Counted from the first letter of the stretch, positions 1 through 7,732 are shown. The stretch is 20,765 nt of DNA from Clostridiales bacterium (GCA_021200075.1 JAJQGZ010000223.1:1-20765), one strand, 5' to 3'. A program made the numbers and translations. The notes: a model not told the origin generated them from the sequence alone.

Positions 1-100
1 ATACAATATTTCGCATATTACTTTTATTTTAATTTAGCCTAAAATTAAAAGAAAAACAATAAACGGCCCGACTAAGAGGTTATTGCTGATAATTTGAACA

Positions 101-891
101 TCATCGGGGAAAGTTGACAAAATCGTCTTTTTTAAGCATAACGATTATTACAAACACGGGCAGAATAATCAGATAAACCAAATTAAAATGACGACTCATT
201 ATACCGTCGATTCGTTCTTTTTTACCTGCCCAAATCATACCCATTGCAAATGCGTAAGTTGAATAAAACCATACATACAGCCATTCGGTATTCAGATAAA
301 TTATATAGAAAATGAACATTGCAAGCGTTATTACAAGCATGGCACAGTTAAGACCCTTTTGCAAATCGCAGTTTGCGGCTTTAAAGGAAATATAAAACAC
401 CGCATAAAGTACAATTAATTCAACAACATACCATGAATTATATATCAGCGGATTGCCCTGCTCGAAAAAAGCGACAAAGCAATTTTTTAACGAGAAAGAG
501 CCTAAGGTATAAAACGAGTCGCTTATAATATAATACGCAATATTTATAACGGCAATGGGGATTGCGGGAATTACAATTTTCGCCAATCTTCGGCTGAAAA
601 AGCCCTTTAAATACCCGGAGCCTTTTTGCTTTAAAGAGGTTACAAGACCGTACCCGGAGAGGAAGAAAAATATTTTTACGGCGTCGTCGCCCTGGCAAAT
701 GCTTAAAAATTTGTGTGAAACATTCAGGTAGTCAAGGCAAAAGTGGAACAGAACCACATCAAGCACTATAATTCCCCTCAAAATAGTTGTTCTTTCGGGG
801 GGGAAAGGTAGTCGGTGTATAATCCGTTCTTGTTGACTTTTATTTTGTATAACAAAAGAGCGATTACGGAAATAAGAATTAGATCAGCCAT
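101..891 (-). pseudogene. Membrane acyltransferase (acyltransferase 3 family), frameshifted
   Basis: Acyltransferase-3-type membrane protein, the family that O-acetylates or otherwise acylates surface sugars. Hallmarks are the early VVLFHF histidine motif, the FFFLSGYGL motif and several hydrophobic helices. The uninterrupted frame begins only at a TTG at 781 and lacks a ribosome binding site. A better start is the ATG at 891, which has AAGGAG six bases upstream and overlaps the preceding SDR stop by 8 nt (ATGGCTGA). That frame reads MADLILISVIALLLYK...NGLYTDYLS, then goes out of frame at a run of seven C (797-803 on the plus strand) and stops. The following frame resumes with ERTTILRGIIVLDVV, the usual family N-terminus. 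The 3' end also looks shifted: removing one C from the C4 tract at 106-109 replaces the stop at 101 with a membrane-like tail (SNNLLVGPFIVFLLILG) ending at 34. Even when repaired, about 285 residues is short for the family (usually 330 or more). Real pseudogene, phase-variable gene or sequencing errors are all possible. Confidence 0.75.
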
Positions 892-1822
892 TTTCCGCTC
901 CTTTGCCGTATGCTTTGTACCATTCAACCGTATTTTTTATACCCTGTGGGAAGGTGGTTGTGGGTTCAAATCCGGTATCATTTTTCAAATCAGTAATATC
1001 CGCACACAGGCACATAACCTGGTTGGGAAAATAATCTATTGCGCCGAAGTTGCATTTTGCACCGGGTGCCGCAATATCACGGATGGTTGTAATATATTCT
1101 TTAAGGCTCTTTGTTTTGCCCGAGCCGACGGCGTAGACTGCGCCGTTTTTGCCCTTTTCGGCAACGAGGTAAAAGGCGTTTGCAATGTCGCCGTTATAGA
1201 GAAAATCCCATTGCTGTTCGCCCTTGGTGAAATCGCAGTCCTCGCCGTTTAAGAATTTTATAATCGTACTCATCACCATAGTGTGCGAGCCGTCACCGGG
1301 CCCGTATGCGGATAAAATCCTGCACCAGCAGTGCCTGATACCGAGCTGTTCGCAGAGTATGCGGCTCATTCTGCCGGCAGTCAGTTTGGCAATGCCGTAG
1401 CCGTTGTCGGGCTTTTCGGGAGAAGCGGGGGAAACCTTTTCTCCGCTTGGCAATCTGCCGTTTTCCGCCTGGCTCCCCGCTCCGACAAAGACCTCGCATC
1501 CGAAACGGTGAGCGAGATTAACGGCGTCAAGCTCGTGCTTGATATTGTCGCTTTGAAGCATCATATCGTTCCTGTCCTTGCCGTAGGGGCCTGCCCAAGC
1601 AAGGTGGAAAAATGCGTCGTACTTCTCGTTGTCGGTATTTTGAAAATCTGCCATTTCGCCGAGCGAGCAGAATACGGTTTTAACAAGAGGACTTTTTGGT
1701 ATCTTTTCAACTCGTCCCTCTTTGCGGACAAGGACAAGCACCTCGACCCCCTCGTTTATTAATTTTTTTACGAGCGCAGTGCCGACTGCTCCGGTTGCGC
1801 CTGTTACAATTGCTTTTTTCAT
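884..1822 (-). CDS. NAD(P)-dependent sugar epimerase/reductase (extended SDR), YerF-like candidate
   Basis: Extended short-chain dehydrogenase/reductase acting on a nucleotide sugar. The N-terminal Rossmann motif TGATGAVG (residues 7-14) binds NAD(P). The catalytic set is Ser117 (GAGSQAE), Tyr142 and Lys146 (YGIAK). Its 312 residues are normal for the family. I chose the ATG at 1822, with GTGAG about 5 nt upstream; an in-frame GTG at 1831 would add MRI- but has no clear ribosome binding site. It lies downstream of rfbF-G-H and a ThDP enzyme, with GtrA between. By analogy with Yersinia YerF it could reduce the side-chain ketone left after acetyl transfer to the CDP-dideoxysugar. Alternatives are a C4 reductase of the abequose/paratose synthase type, or a sugar epimerase. 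SDR membership is clear; the substrate is inferred from context only. The gene overlaps the start of the acyltransferase by 8 nt, suggesting translational coupling. Confidence 0.88.
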   Translation of the reverse strand: MKKAIVTGATGAVGTALVKKLINEGVEVLVLVRKEGRVEKIPKSPLVKTVFCSLGEMADFQNTDNEKYDAFFHLAWAGPYGKDRNDMMLQSDNIKHELDAVNLAHRFGCEVFVGAGSQAENGRLPSGEKVSPASPEKPDNGYGIAKLTAGRMSRILCEQLGIRHCWCRILSAYGPGDGSHTMVMSTIIKFLNGEDCDFTKGEQQWDFLYNGDIANAFYLVAEKGKNGAVYAVGSGKTKSLKEYITTIRDIAAPGAKCNFGAIDYFPNQVMCLCADITDLKNDTGFEPTTTFPQGIKNTVEWYKAYGKGAENG

Positions 1823-1848
1823 AATTCTCACTGATTTTTGCGTAAAAT

Positions 1849-2415
1849 TTATTCTTCTGTATCTGTTTTATCAAAAGCGGAATCCGTATTTGCTCCGTCT
1901 TGCTTTTGCAACTTTTTGTTCTTCCTGAACGCCCAGAATTTATTGAGCAGGAAATTCAGCGGAACAGTAATGACAATATTGAGTATCGGAGCGATATAGC
2001 TTGAGATGTTAAGAAGATCCGCCCATACCCACAAAAGCACATTGTGCAAAATCAAACCTGTTCCGGCGTAGGACAAAAAGAGCTTCATAAAAGCCGCAAT
2101 TGGCGAGCGATATTCCTGTTCCTGCTTTTTGAATACATAATTGTTATTCCAGTAATACGCATTGATAATGCTCAGAAAAAATCCTATTATACTCGCAAGA
2201 TATATATTACATCCGAGCGGAACTAAAATATAGTAGGCTGCATAGGAGATAAATGTGTTTGTAAGACCGACCATACCGAATTTTACAAACTGCATTAAGC
2301 CGTCCCATATTTCATCCTTTATTTCAATTTTTGTAATTTTGGTAAAGACGCTTCTGCACCAATTTGCAATTGCCAGAACAACATGCCAGCACCAACGAGA
2401 AATTTTAATTATCAT
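1849..2415 (-). CDS. GtrA-like polytopic membrane protein
   Basis: A 188-residue protein with about four hydrophobic segments after a short basic N-terminus and a conserved-looking FVKFGMVGLTNTFISYAAYYILV opening helix region, as in the GtrA/DPMS1-like family. The NAYYWNNNYVF and NKFWAFRKN segments are also typical, the latter near the end of the last helix. The C-terminal tail (about 165-188) is polar and probably cytoplasmic. GtrA-type proteins are implicated in moving polyprenyl-phosphate-linked sugars across the membrane for glycan decoration. Its place inside a CDP-dideoxysugar cassette fits that role. The ATG at 2415 has AGGAAC about 9 nt upstream; the upstream ThDP-enzyme stop is 44 nt away and the SDR start is 26 nt downstream. 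The transported sugar cannot be read from the sequence. Confidence 0.88.
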   Translation of the reverse strand: MIIKISRWCWHVVLAIANWCRSVFTKITKIEIKDEIWDGLMQFVKFGMVGLTNTFISYAAYYILVPLGCNIYLASIIGFFLSIINAYYWNNNYVFKKQEQEYRSPIAAFMKLFLSYAGTGLILHNVLLWVWADLLNISSYIAPILNIVITVPLNFLLNKFWAFRKNKKLQKQDGANTDSAFDKTDTEE

Positions 2416-2459
2416 ATATATCGTTCCTGCGGAAATTTTTGAATAACCCGAGCCGATTT

Positions 2460-4289
2460 TTATTCAAGTGGTTTAATAAAGAGATTTTCAAGCAGCTCTT
2501 TTCTCGGCAAAAACGGCGCCAAATCCTCAAGCGGAGGACTTACTATTGTTCCGTCTTCAAGCTTGCGTGCGCTGCTCTTGGGTTCCCATATCTGCTCGGT
2601 ATCGGTGAATATTTCGCAAAATGCAAAGCCGCTTTGGTTAAGTGTTTTTTCAACAGCGGTTTTCATCTCGTCGTTATTGTGCGCACTGTAATACGGATAG
2701 CCGAACGCCTTTGCGATAAGCTCGAAGTCGGGGAAGCTCAAATCGCCCGATTCCGGCCCGATCCCCACCTTGCAATGCTCGCTGAAAATATTATTTTGGG
2801 TGAGCCTTATCGAATGGTAGCCCTGATTGTTTATAAGGAAAATTTTTATTGGGAGCTTGTTAGTGACGATTGTCTGAAGCTCCTGCAAATTCATCATAAT
2901 CGAGCCGTCGCCCTCTAAGCAGACGGTATCTTTTTTTCCGTCGGCAACGCAAAGACCGATTGACGCCGGCAAACCGTAGCCCATACTTGCGATGGCGCTG
3001 TTTATGATGAAGCGTGTATTCTTTTTGATTGTATAATTTTGATGCCCCACAACACAGCACGCACCGTTTGATACGGCAGTGTAGCTTTCCTCGGGCAAGG
3101 AATCGCTCAGATATTTCACAAAGGCGAAAACATTTGCATATTCTCCGCCGTTGTTCCAGTGCCTCGGGAGTGTTACGGGATATTTATTTTTCCAGTTACG
3201 GCAGGCGCCGAGCCATTCCTCGTTTGAAAAAACCCTGTCGTCTGCACATCTGTTGACGGCGCAGAGGAAGTCCTTTGCGTCCGCCCAAATTGCCTTGTCG
3301 ATATGCACGGTGTGCTTTTTCATCTCGGACTTGTCGATATCCACCATTATTACCTTGGCTTCTCTTGCCCAGGTTTCGTAATTATAGCCGACCTGACGAA
3401 TGGAAATCCTTGTGCCAATCGCAAGTACAAGGTCGGAGTTCTGCACGGCGAAATTGCCCGCACGGTCTCCCATATTTCCGCCTCTGCCGATATAGAGCGG
3501 ATTTTCGTTTTCTATCAAATCAACGCTGTTCCAATATGTTACAACGGGGACATTCAGCTTTTTGACCGCTTTTTTAAATTCCTCGTATCCGCTGGAAAGA
3601 CGGATTCCGCCTCCTGCGTAGATAACCGGTCTTTTTGCATTTTTAATCTGATTAAGCACATCGTTTACGGTTTCATCGTCAATCGCAGGGGGAAGAAGTG
3701 AATCGTCGTTTGCAGGGTCGTAGCCTTCAAGCTCGTCGGTTTCTATAACGGTACCCTGAATATCAACGGGTACATCAATCCATACCGGGCCGGGTCTGCC
3801 GGTTGTCGCAAGGTGAAACGCTTTTTCGCACGCATAGCGTACATCCTTTGCGTCTTCAAGCATTACCGCATATTTTGTCATCGGCTCAGCGGATTTTACA
3901 ATATCATATTCCTGGTCGCCGAGCGAGCGAAGCTCAACCTCGGGATTAAGCTTCTTTGCATACCTTGCGGTGGTGGTGTATTTTACCTGACCGGAAACTA
4001 TGAACATAGGGATTGAATCGAGCCAGCCGCCGCATACGCCGGTGAGAGCGTTGATACCGCCGGGCCCCGATGTTACGCATACGAGCGCCGGTTTGTTCTC
4101 CAGCCTTGCGTATGCCTCCGCCGCAATGGCGCACGCCTGCTCGTGGTGGTTATATGTGCAGTGCAGTCCGTCCTTGTGACCGAATGCGTCGTTAAGGTGT
4201 ATTGCTCCTCCGCCTACCACCGTAAAGGCGTCGGTTATTCCGTTTTCAACAACAAACTGCGCAATATAGTCAGAAACTTTTATTTTCAT
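2460..4289 (-). CDS. ThDP-dependent acetolactate-synthase-like enzyme, candidate YerE-type C2-branching enzyme
   Basis: 609-residue thiamine-diphosphate enzyme with the three-domain layout of acetolactate synthase. The pyrimidine-binding domain (about 1-175) carries the activating glutamate Glu50 in YNHHEQ. A central Rossmann-like domain spans about 200-350. The C-terminal pyrophosphate domain has GDGS at 460-463 followed by Asn487-Asn488, the ThDP motif. No regulatory small subunit (ilvN) is nearby and the neighbours are rfbF, rfbG and rfbH rather than ilv genes, so valine/isoleucine synthesis is unlikely. In Yersinia the ALS-like flavoenzyme YerE transfers an acetyl unit from pyruvate to the C4 ketone of CDP-3,6-dideoxy-4-keto-glucose; context makes that the leading hypothesis. 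FAD use is expected but not provable by eye. The ATG at 4289 has a weak, distant ribosome binding site. A 134-nt gap with two small inverted repeats separates it from rfbH. Enzyme class is secure; the sugar-branching role is inference. Confidence 0.9.
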   Translation of the reverse strand: MKIKVSDYIAQFVVENGITDAFTVVGGGAIHLNDAFGHKDGLHCTYNHHEQACAIAAEAYARLENKPALVCVTSGPGGINALTGVCGGWLDSIPMFIVSGQVKYTTTARYAKKLNPEVELRSLGDQEYDIVKSAEPMTKYAVMLEDAKDVRYACEKAFHLATTGRPGPVWIDVPVDIQGTVIETDELEGYDPANDDSLLPPAIDDETVNDVLNQIKNAKRPVIYAGGGIRLSSGYEEFKKAVKKLNVPVVTYWNSVDLIENENPLYIGRGGNMGDRAGNFAVQNSDLVLAIGTRISIRQVGYNYETWAREAKVIMVDIDKSEMKKHTVHIDKAIWADAKDFLCAVNRCADDRVFSNEEWLGACRNWKNKYPVTLPRHWNNGGEYANVFAFVKYLSDSLPEESYTAVSNGACCVVGHQNYTIKKNTRFIINSAIASMGYGLPASIGLCVADGKKDTVCLEGDGSIMMNLQELQTIVTNKLPIKIFLINNQGYHSIRLTQNNIFSEHCKVGIGPESGDLSFPDFELIAKAFGYPYYSAHNNDEMKTAVEKTLNQSGFAFCEIFTDTEQIWEPKSSARKLEDGTIVSPPLEDLAPFLPRKELLENLFIKPLE

Positions 4290-4423
4290 AGTAAAATCAA
4301 CACTGCCTTTCGGTACGGATTTAAAATATTAAATCGGCAAATCCGTGCAAATCTCCATAAATCAACCAAGCCCTACCCCGTAAACCTGGCGGAATACAGG
4401 TTAAAGCTCACATCAAAAATCAA

Positions 4424-5773
4424 TTATGCGTTTTTATTATCATTAACGGCTTCGATAATCGTCTTAGTCATATAGTCTATCATTTCGTCAGTCATACCCG
4501 GAAATACGCCTATCCAGAAAGTATCATTCATAATCCTGTCCGTTACGGCAAGGTCGCCGATTACCCTGTAGCCCTCGCCGGATTTACGCATCTCGTCAAA
4601 TACAGGCTGCTCTGTGATATTGCCGGCAAAGAGCATTCTTGTCTGAACGCCCTTTTCCTCGCAGCGCTGAACAACCGCATTTTTGGAAACGCCCTCTTTG
4701 CAGGTGATGAGGAAGCCGAACCAGGACGGAATGCTGTTTTCGGCAGGTTCGGGGAGAATAAGACTGTCGGAAACACATTCAAGCGCATTTTTGAGCCTGT
4801 CAAAATTATGTCTGCGCTTTTCAACGAAAGACGGGAATTTTTCAAGCTGAGCGCAGCCGACAGCCGCCTGCATTTCCGTAGCCTTGAGGTTAAAGCCGAA
4901 ATGGCTGTAAACATACTTGTGGTCGTAGCCGAGCGGAAGTTCGCCGTACTGCCTGTCAAATCTGTGACCGCACATATTGTCCCTGCCTGACGGACAGATG
5001 CAATCCCTGCCCCAGTCACGCATAGAGCGGATAATTTTGTTGAGAAGCGGGTCGTCGGTGTAAACGGCGCCGCCCTCGCCCATTGTCATATGGTGCGGCG
5101 GATAGAAGCTCGATGTGCCGATGTCGCCGACAGTGCCCGTGAATTTTTCCTCTCCGTCGATTACATATTTACTGCCGAGCGCGTCGCAGTTATCTTCAAT
5201 AAGCCAAAGATTATGCTTTTTGCAAAAATCTTTAACCGCCTGCAAATCAAACGGATTGCCGAGGGTATGAGCTATCATAACAGCCTTGGTCTTGTCGCTG
5301 AGTGCGTCCTCAAGCTGAGAAGCGTCGATATTGTACTGAGGAATTGTGAGGTCAACAAAAACCGGCACCGCTCCGTACTGTACAAAAGGAGCAACAGTTG
5401 TCGGGAATCCTGCCGCAACGGTGATAACCTCGTCGCCCCTGTTAATTTTCCTGTCGCCCAAAAGGGGAGAAGTGAGGGTTGCGAAAGCAAGGAGGTTTGC
5501 CGAAGAGCCGGAGTTTACGAGTGATACATATTTAACTCCGAGATACTCGCCGAACTTCTTTTCAAACTCATCGCAGTACCTGCCTGCCGTGAGCCAAAAT
5601 TCAAGAGCGGAATCAACAAGGTTTGTCATCTCTTTGCTGTCGTACACACGGCTTGCGTAAGGGATTCTGTTGCCCTCTTTGTACGGCGGCTTAGCCTTGT
5701 AGGTGTCGCAGTATTCCGCCACCATTGAAAGTATTTGTTCCTTTGCCTGTTCCTCTGTTTTATTTTCAAACAT
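4424..5773 (-). CDS. rfbH: CDP-6-deoxy-4-keto-glucose 3-dehydrase (E1), PMP/[2Fe-2S] enzyme
   Basis: 449-residue homologue of DdhC/RfbH (E1), the enzyme that removes the C3 hydroxyl of CDP-6-deoxy-4-keto-glucose in 3,6-dideoxyhexose synthesis. It has the aspartate aminotransferase-type sugar fold (NSGSSANLLAF about 87-97; EDNCDALG about 193-200), but the PLP lysine is replaced by histidine: SFYPPHHMTMGEGG places His227 where aminotransferases have Lys. That is the signature of the PMP-dependent dehydrase. The [2Fe-2S] ligands are visible as Cys196, then Cys258-X-Cys260-X7-Cys268. The ATG at 5773 has GGAGG ten bases upstream and lies 4 nt after the rfbG stop. The reaction needs a reductase partner (E3, DdhD), which is not in this window. 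Family assignment is very secure. Confidence 0.95.
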   Translation of the reverse strand: MFENKTEEQAKEQILSMVAEYCDTYKAKPPYKEGNRIPYASRVYDSKEMTNLVDSALEFWLTAGRYCDEFEKKFGEYLGVKYVSLVNSGSSANLLAFATLTSPLLGDRKINRGDEVITVAAGFPTTVAPFVQYGAVPVFVDLTIPQYNIDASQLEDALSDKTKAVMIAHTLGNPFDLQAVKDFCKKHNLWLIEDNCDALGSKYVIDGEEKFTGTVGDIGTSSFYPPHHMTMGEGGAVYTDDPLLNKIIRSMRDWGRDCICPSGRDNMCGHRFDRQYGELPLGYDHKYVYSHFGFNLKATEMQAAVGCAQLEKFPSFVEKRRHNFDRLKNALECVSDSLILPEPAENSIPSWFGFLITCKEGVSKNAVVQRCEEKGVQTRMLFAGNITEQPVFDEMRKSGEGYRVIGDLAVTDRIMNDTFWIGVFPGMTDEMIDYMTKTIIEAVNDNKNA

Positions 5774-5777
5774 TCAA

Positions 5778-6836
5778 CTAGTCCTCCACATTGAAAAATT
5801 CATTAATTTGCTTATCCATAACGCATGGAATGTCTCCACCGTCAAAATATACCTTTGTCCATTCCACGATTTTTTCAACCGCTTCCTCAACAGTCCATCT
5901 CGGCTGCCAACCGAATGTGGTTTTAACCTTGGTTGTATCGAGCCTGAGGAAGTTTGCCTCGTGAGGAGCATCGGGTTCGCTGACATCTTTCCATTCGGCG
6001 CTGTTGCCCCATAATTTGCAAAACAGCGTTACAAGCTCTCCTGTTGTACGGCAGTCGGAATCGTTCGGCCCTACATTGTAATATCCCTGAAGCTCGCTGT
6101 TTTTATACTGCGCTTCAACTATCAACAAATAAATTTTGAGCGGTTCAAGCACATGCTGATACGGTCTTGTGGAATACGGATTTCTTACTATAATCGGCTC
6201 GTTTTTTTCAACAGCACGGATACAGTCGGGGATAATCCTGTCGTTTGCAAAATCCCCTCCGCCTATAACATTGCCCGCACGGGAGGTTGATATCGCAACT
6301 CTGCCGTCGGTGAAAAATGATTTTTTATAGCTGTGCGTTACAAGCTCGGAGCAGGATTTGCTGTTTGAATACGGGTCGTATCCGTCAAGCGGCATATCCT
6401 CGGTGAATGCAACATTGGTCTCCTGATTTTCGTAAACCTTATCGGTCGTTATGTTCAAAAATGATTTTACACATTCGTTGAGGCGTACACATTCGCATAT
6501 ATTAACGGTACCCATTACATTGGTTTCGTATGTGTATACCGGCATTTTGTAGCTGTCACGAACAATCGGCTGAGCCGCAAGATGGAACACAAACTCCGGC
6601 TGCTCGGTTTCAAAAACCTCCTTGAGCTTTTCCAAATCACGGATATCAGCAATGTACGATTTCATCTGCTTTTCAATCTCGGAGAGGTTGAAAAGGCTCG
6701 GGTTCGTCGGCGGGTCGAGCGAATAGCCCACAACATCGGCGCCTGCGTTGATGAGTATTTTGCAAAGCCAGGAGCCTTTAAATCCGGTATGACCGGTTAC
6801 AAGTACCTTTTTTCCTTTATAAAAAGAGAGATCCAT
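5778..6836 (-). CDS. rfbG: CDP-glucose 4,6-dehydratase
   Basis: 352-residue extended SDR that converts CDP-D-glucose to CDP-6-deoxy-4-keto-D-glucose (RfbG/DdhB). It begins MDLSFYKGKKVLVTGHTGFKGSW, which carries the Gly15-X2-Gly18-X2-Gly21 NAD motif in the wording typical of CDP-glucose dehydratases. Catalytic residues are Thr131-Asp132 (NITTDKVYEN) and Tyr156-X3-Lys160 (YSNSK). The best start is the ATG at 6836, with GAAAGG about 10 nt upstream; an upstream in-frame TTG at 6845 would add three residues and overlap that site. It starts 21 nt after the rfbF stop and ends 4 nt before rfbH, so the three form one transcription unit and consecutive pathway steps. Length and motifs are normal. Confidence 0.95.
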   Translation of the reverse strand: MDLSFYKGKKVLVTGHTGFKGSWLCKILINAGADVVGYSLDPPTNPSLFNLSEIEKQMKSYIADIRDLEKLKEVFETEQPEFVFHLAAQPIVRDSYKMPVYTYETNVMGTVNICECVRLNECVKSFLNITTDKVYENQETNVAFTEDMPLDGYDPYSNSKSCSELVTHSYKKSFFTDGRVAISTSRAGNVIGGGDFANDRIIPDCIRAVEKNEPIIVRNPYSTRPYQHVLEPLKIYLLIVEAQYKNSELQGYYNVGPNDSDCRTTGELVTLFCKLWGNSAEWKDVSEPDAPHEANFLRLDTTKVKTTFGWQPRWTVEEAVEKIVEWTKVYFDGGDIPCVMDKQINEFFNVED

Positions 6837-6857
6837 AATTATCAAACCTTTCGGGGA

Positions 6858-7631
6858 TCACCAAACTTTCCACGGTGCAGTTTGGTTTTCCCACATTTCT
6901 TCAAGCTGCATTTTTTCCCTGAGTGTGTCCATCGGCTTCCAGAATCCGTTGTGGATATATGCGTCAAGCTGACCGAGTGCGGCGACGGTTTCCAGCGGTT
7001 CCTTTTCAAACACGGTGGAATCCCCTTCGATGTAATCAAAAATTTTAGGCTCAAGCACCATAAATCCTGCGTTTACTCTGCTGCCGTCCATATCGCTTTT
7101 TTCACGGAAAGAGGAAATTGTCAAATCGTCCTCAATCCCGAGACAGCCGAAACGCTGACCTACCGATACTGCGGTCATTGTGGCGATGTGACCCTGCGCT
7201 TTGTGAAATTCAACAAGCTTGTTGATATCAACATCGGCAACGCCGTCGCCGTAGGTGAGCATAAACGGTTCGTCGCCGATATAATTCTGTATTCTCTTTA
7301 CACGGCCGCCGGTCATTGTGTTAAGCCCGGTATCTACAACGGTAACTTTCCACGGCTCTGCGTACTTGGAATGAACGGTCATTTTGTTTGATTCCGCAAA
7401 GTCGAATGTAACATCGGAGCAGTGGAGGAAATAGTTTGCAAAATATTCCTTAATCACATACTGCTTGTACCCTGCGCATATAATAAATTCGTTATATCCG
7501 TAATATGAATAGGTCTTCATAATGTGCCAAAGAATCGGATAACCTCCGAGTCCAATCATCGGCTTAGGTTTGTTCTGGCTTTCCTCGCTTATGCGAGTGC
7601 CGAATCCGCCTGCAAGAATAACTACTTTCAT
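6858..7631 (-). CDS. rfbF: Glucose-1-phosphate cytidylyltransferase
   Basis: 257-residue nucleotidyltransferase forming CDP-D-glucose from glucose-1-phosphate and CTP, the entry step to CDP-3,6-dideoxyhexoses (RfbF/DdhA). The N-terminal signature LAGGFGTRISEESQNKPKPM (residues 6-25) is characteristic, and YGDGVADVD (127-135) supplies the metal-binding aspartates. The open frame extends 19 codons further upstream, but the ATG at 7631 directly precedes MKVVILAGG and has a strong GGAGGT five bases upstream, so that start is preferred. It is the first gene of the dideoxysugar cassette, about 70 nt downstream of a good promoter (7704-7732). Confidence 0.95.
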   Translation of the reverse strand: MKVVILAGGFGTRISEESQNKPKPMIGLGGYPILWHIMKTYSYYGYNEFIICAGYKQYVIKEYFANYFLHCSDVTFDFAESNKMTVHSKYAEPWKVTVVDTGLNTMTGGRVKRIQNYIGDEPFMLTYGDGVADVDINKLVEFHKAQGHIATMTAVSVGQRFGCLGIEDDLTISSFREKSDMDGSRVNAGFMVLEPKIFDYIEGDSTVFEKEPLETVAALGQLDAYIHNGFWKPMDTLREKMQLEEMWENQTAPWKVW

Positions 7632-7703
7632 TTTGTACCTCCGAATGTAATTTATAACCGAATTTGTAAAATGCGGTCGAAATATCAATATTTATGCGGA
7701 TTT

Positions 7704-7732
7704 AGTATAGCATATCGCCACTGTATTTGCAA
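7704..7732 (-). promoter_or_regulatory. Promoter of the rfbF cassette
   Basis: On the minus strand a TTGCAA -35 box (7732-7727) is separated by exactly 17 nt from a TATACT -10 box (7709-7704). The expected start, about 7697, gives a leader of roughly 65 nt to the rfbF ATG. The -35 box sits inside a small perfect inverted repeat, ATTTGC-4 nt-GCAAAT (7725-7740), which could be an operator or chance. The upstream gene stops at 7764-7762, only 30 nt away, and no intrinsic terminator is seen between, so read-through may contribute. Confidence 0.65.

Noticed and set aside
815..1252. Plus-strand open frames opposite the SDR gene and similar plus-strand frames over 100 codons elsewhere
   Set aside because: They are antisense shadows of well-supported minus-strand genes, lack recognisable domains and have no ribosome binding sites.
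2460..4289. Ordinary acetolactate synthase (ilvB) for valine/isoleucine synthesis
   Set aside because: No ilvN or other ilv gene nearby and the gene sits within a CDP-dideoxysugar cassette; kept as an alternative, not the preferred call.
4323..4350. Possible internal promoter before the ThDP gene (TTGCAC, 16 nt, TATTTT)
   Set aside because: The -10 match is poor and the spacer is 16 nt; not distinguishable from A+T-rich background.
4424..5773. Sugar aminotransferase (DegT/DnrJ/EryC1) label for the rfbH product
   Set aside because: The PLP lysine is replaced by His227 and a four-cysteine [2Fe-2S] pattern is present, which defines the E1 dehydrase rather than an aminotransferase.
7632..7688. 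19-codon N-terminal extension of rfbF
   Set aside because: The extension lies in the leader; the ATG at 7631 has GGAGGT at ideal spacing and starts at the conserved MKVVILAGG.
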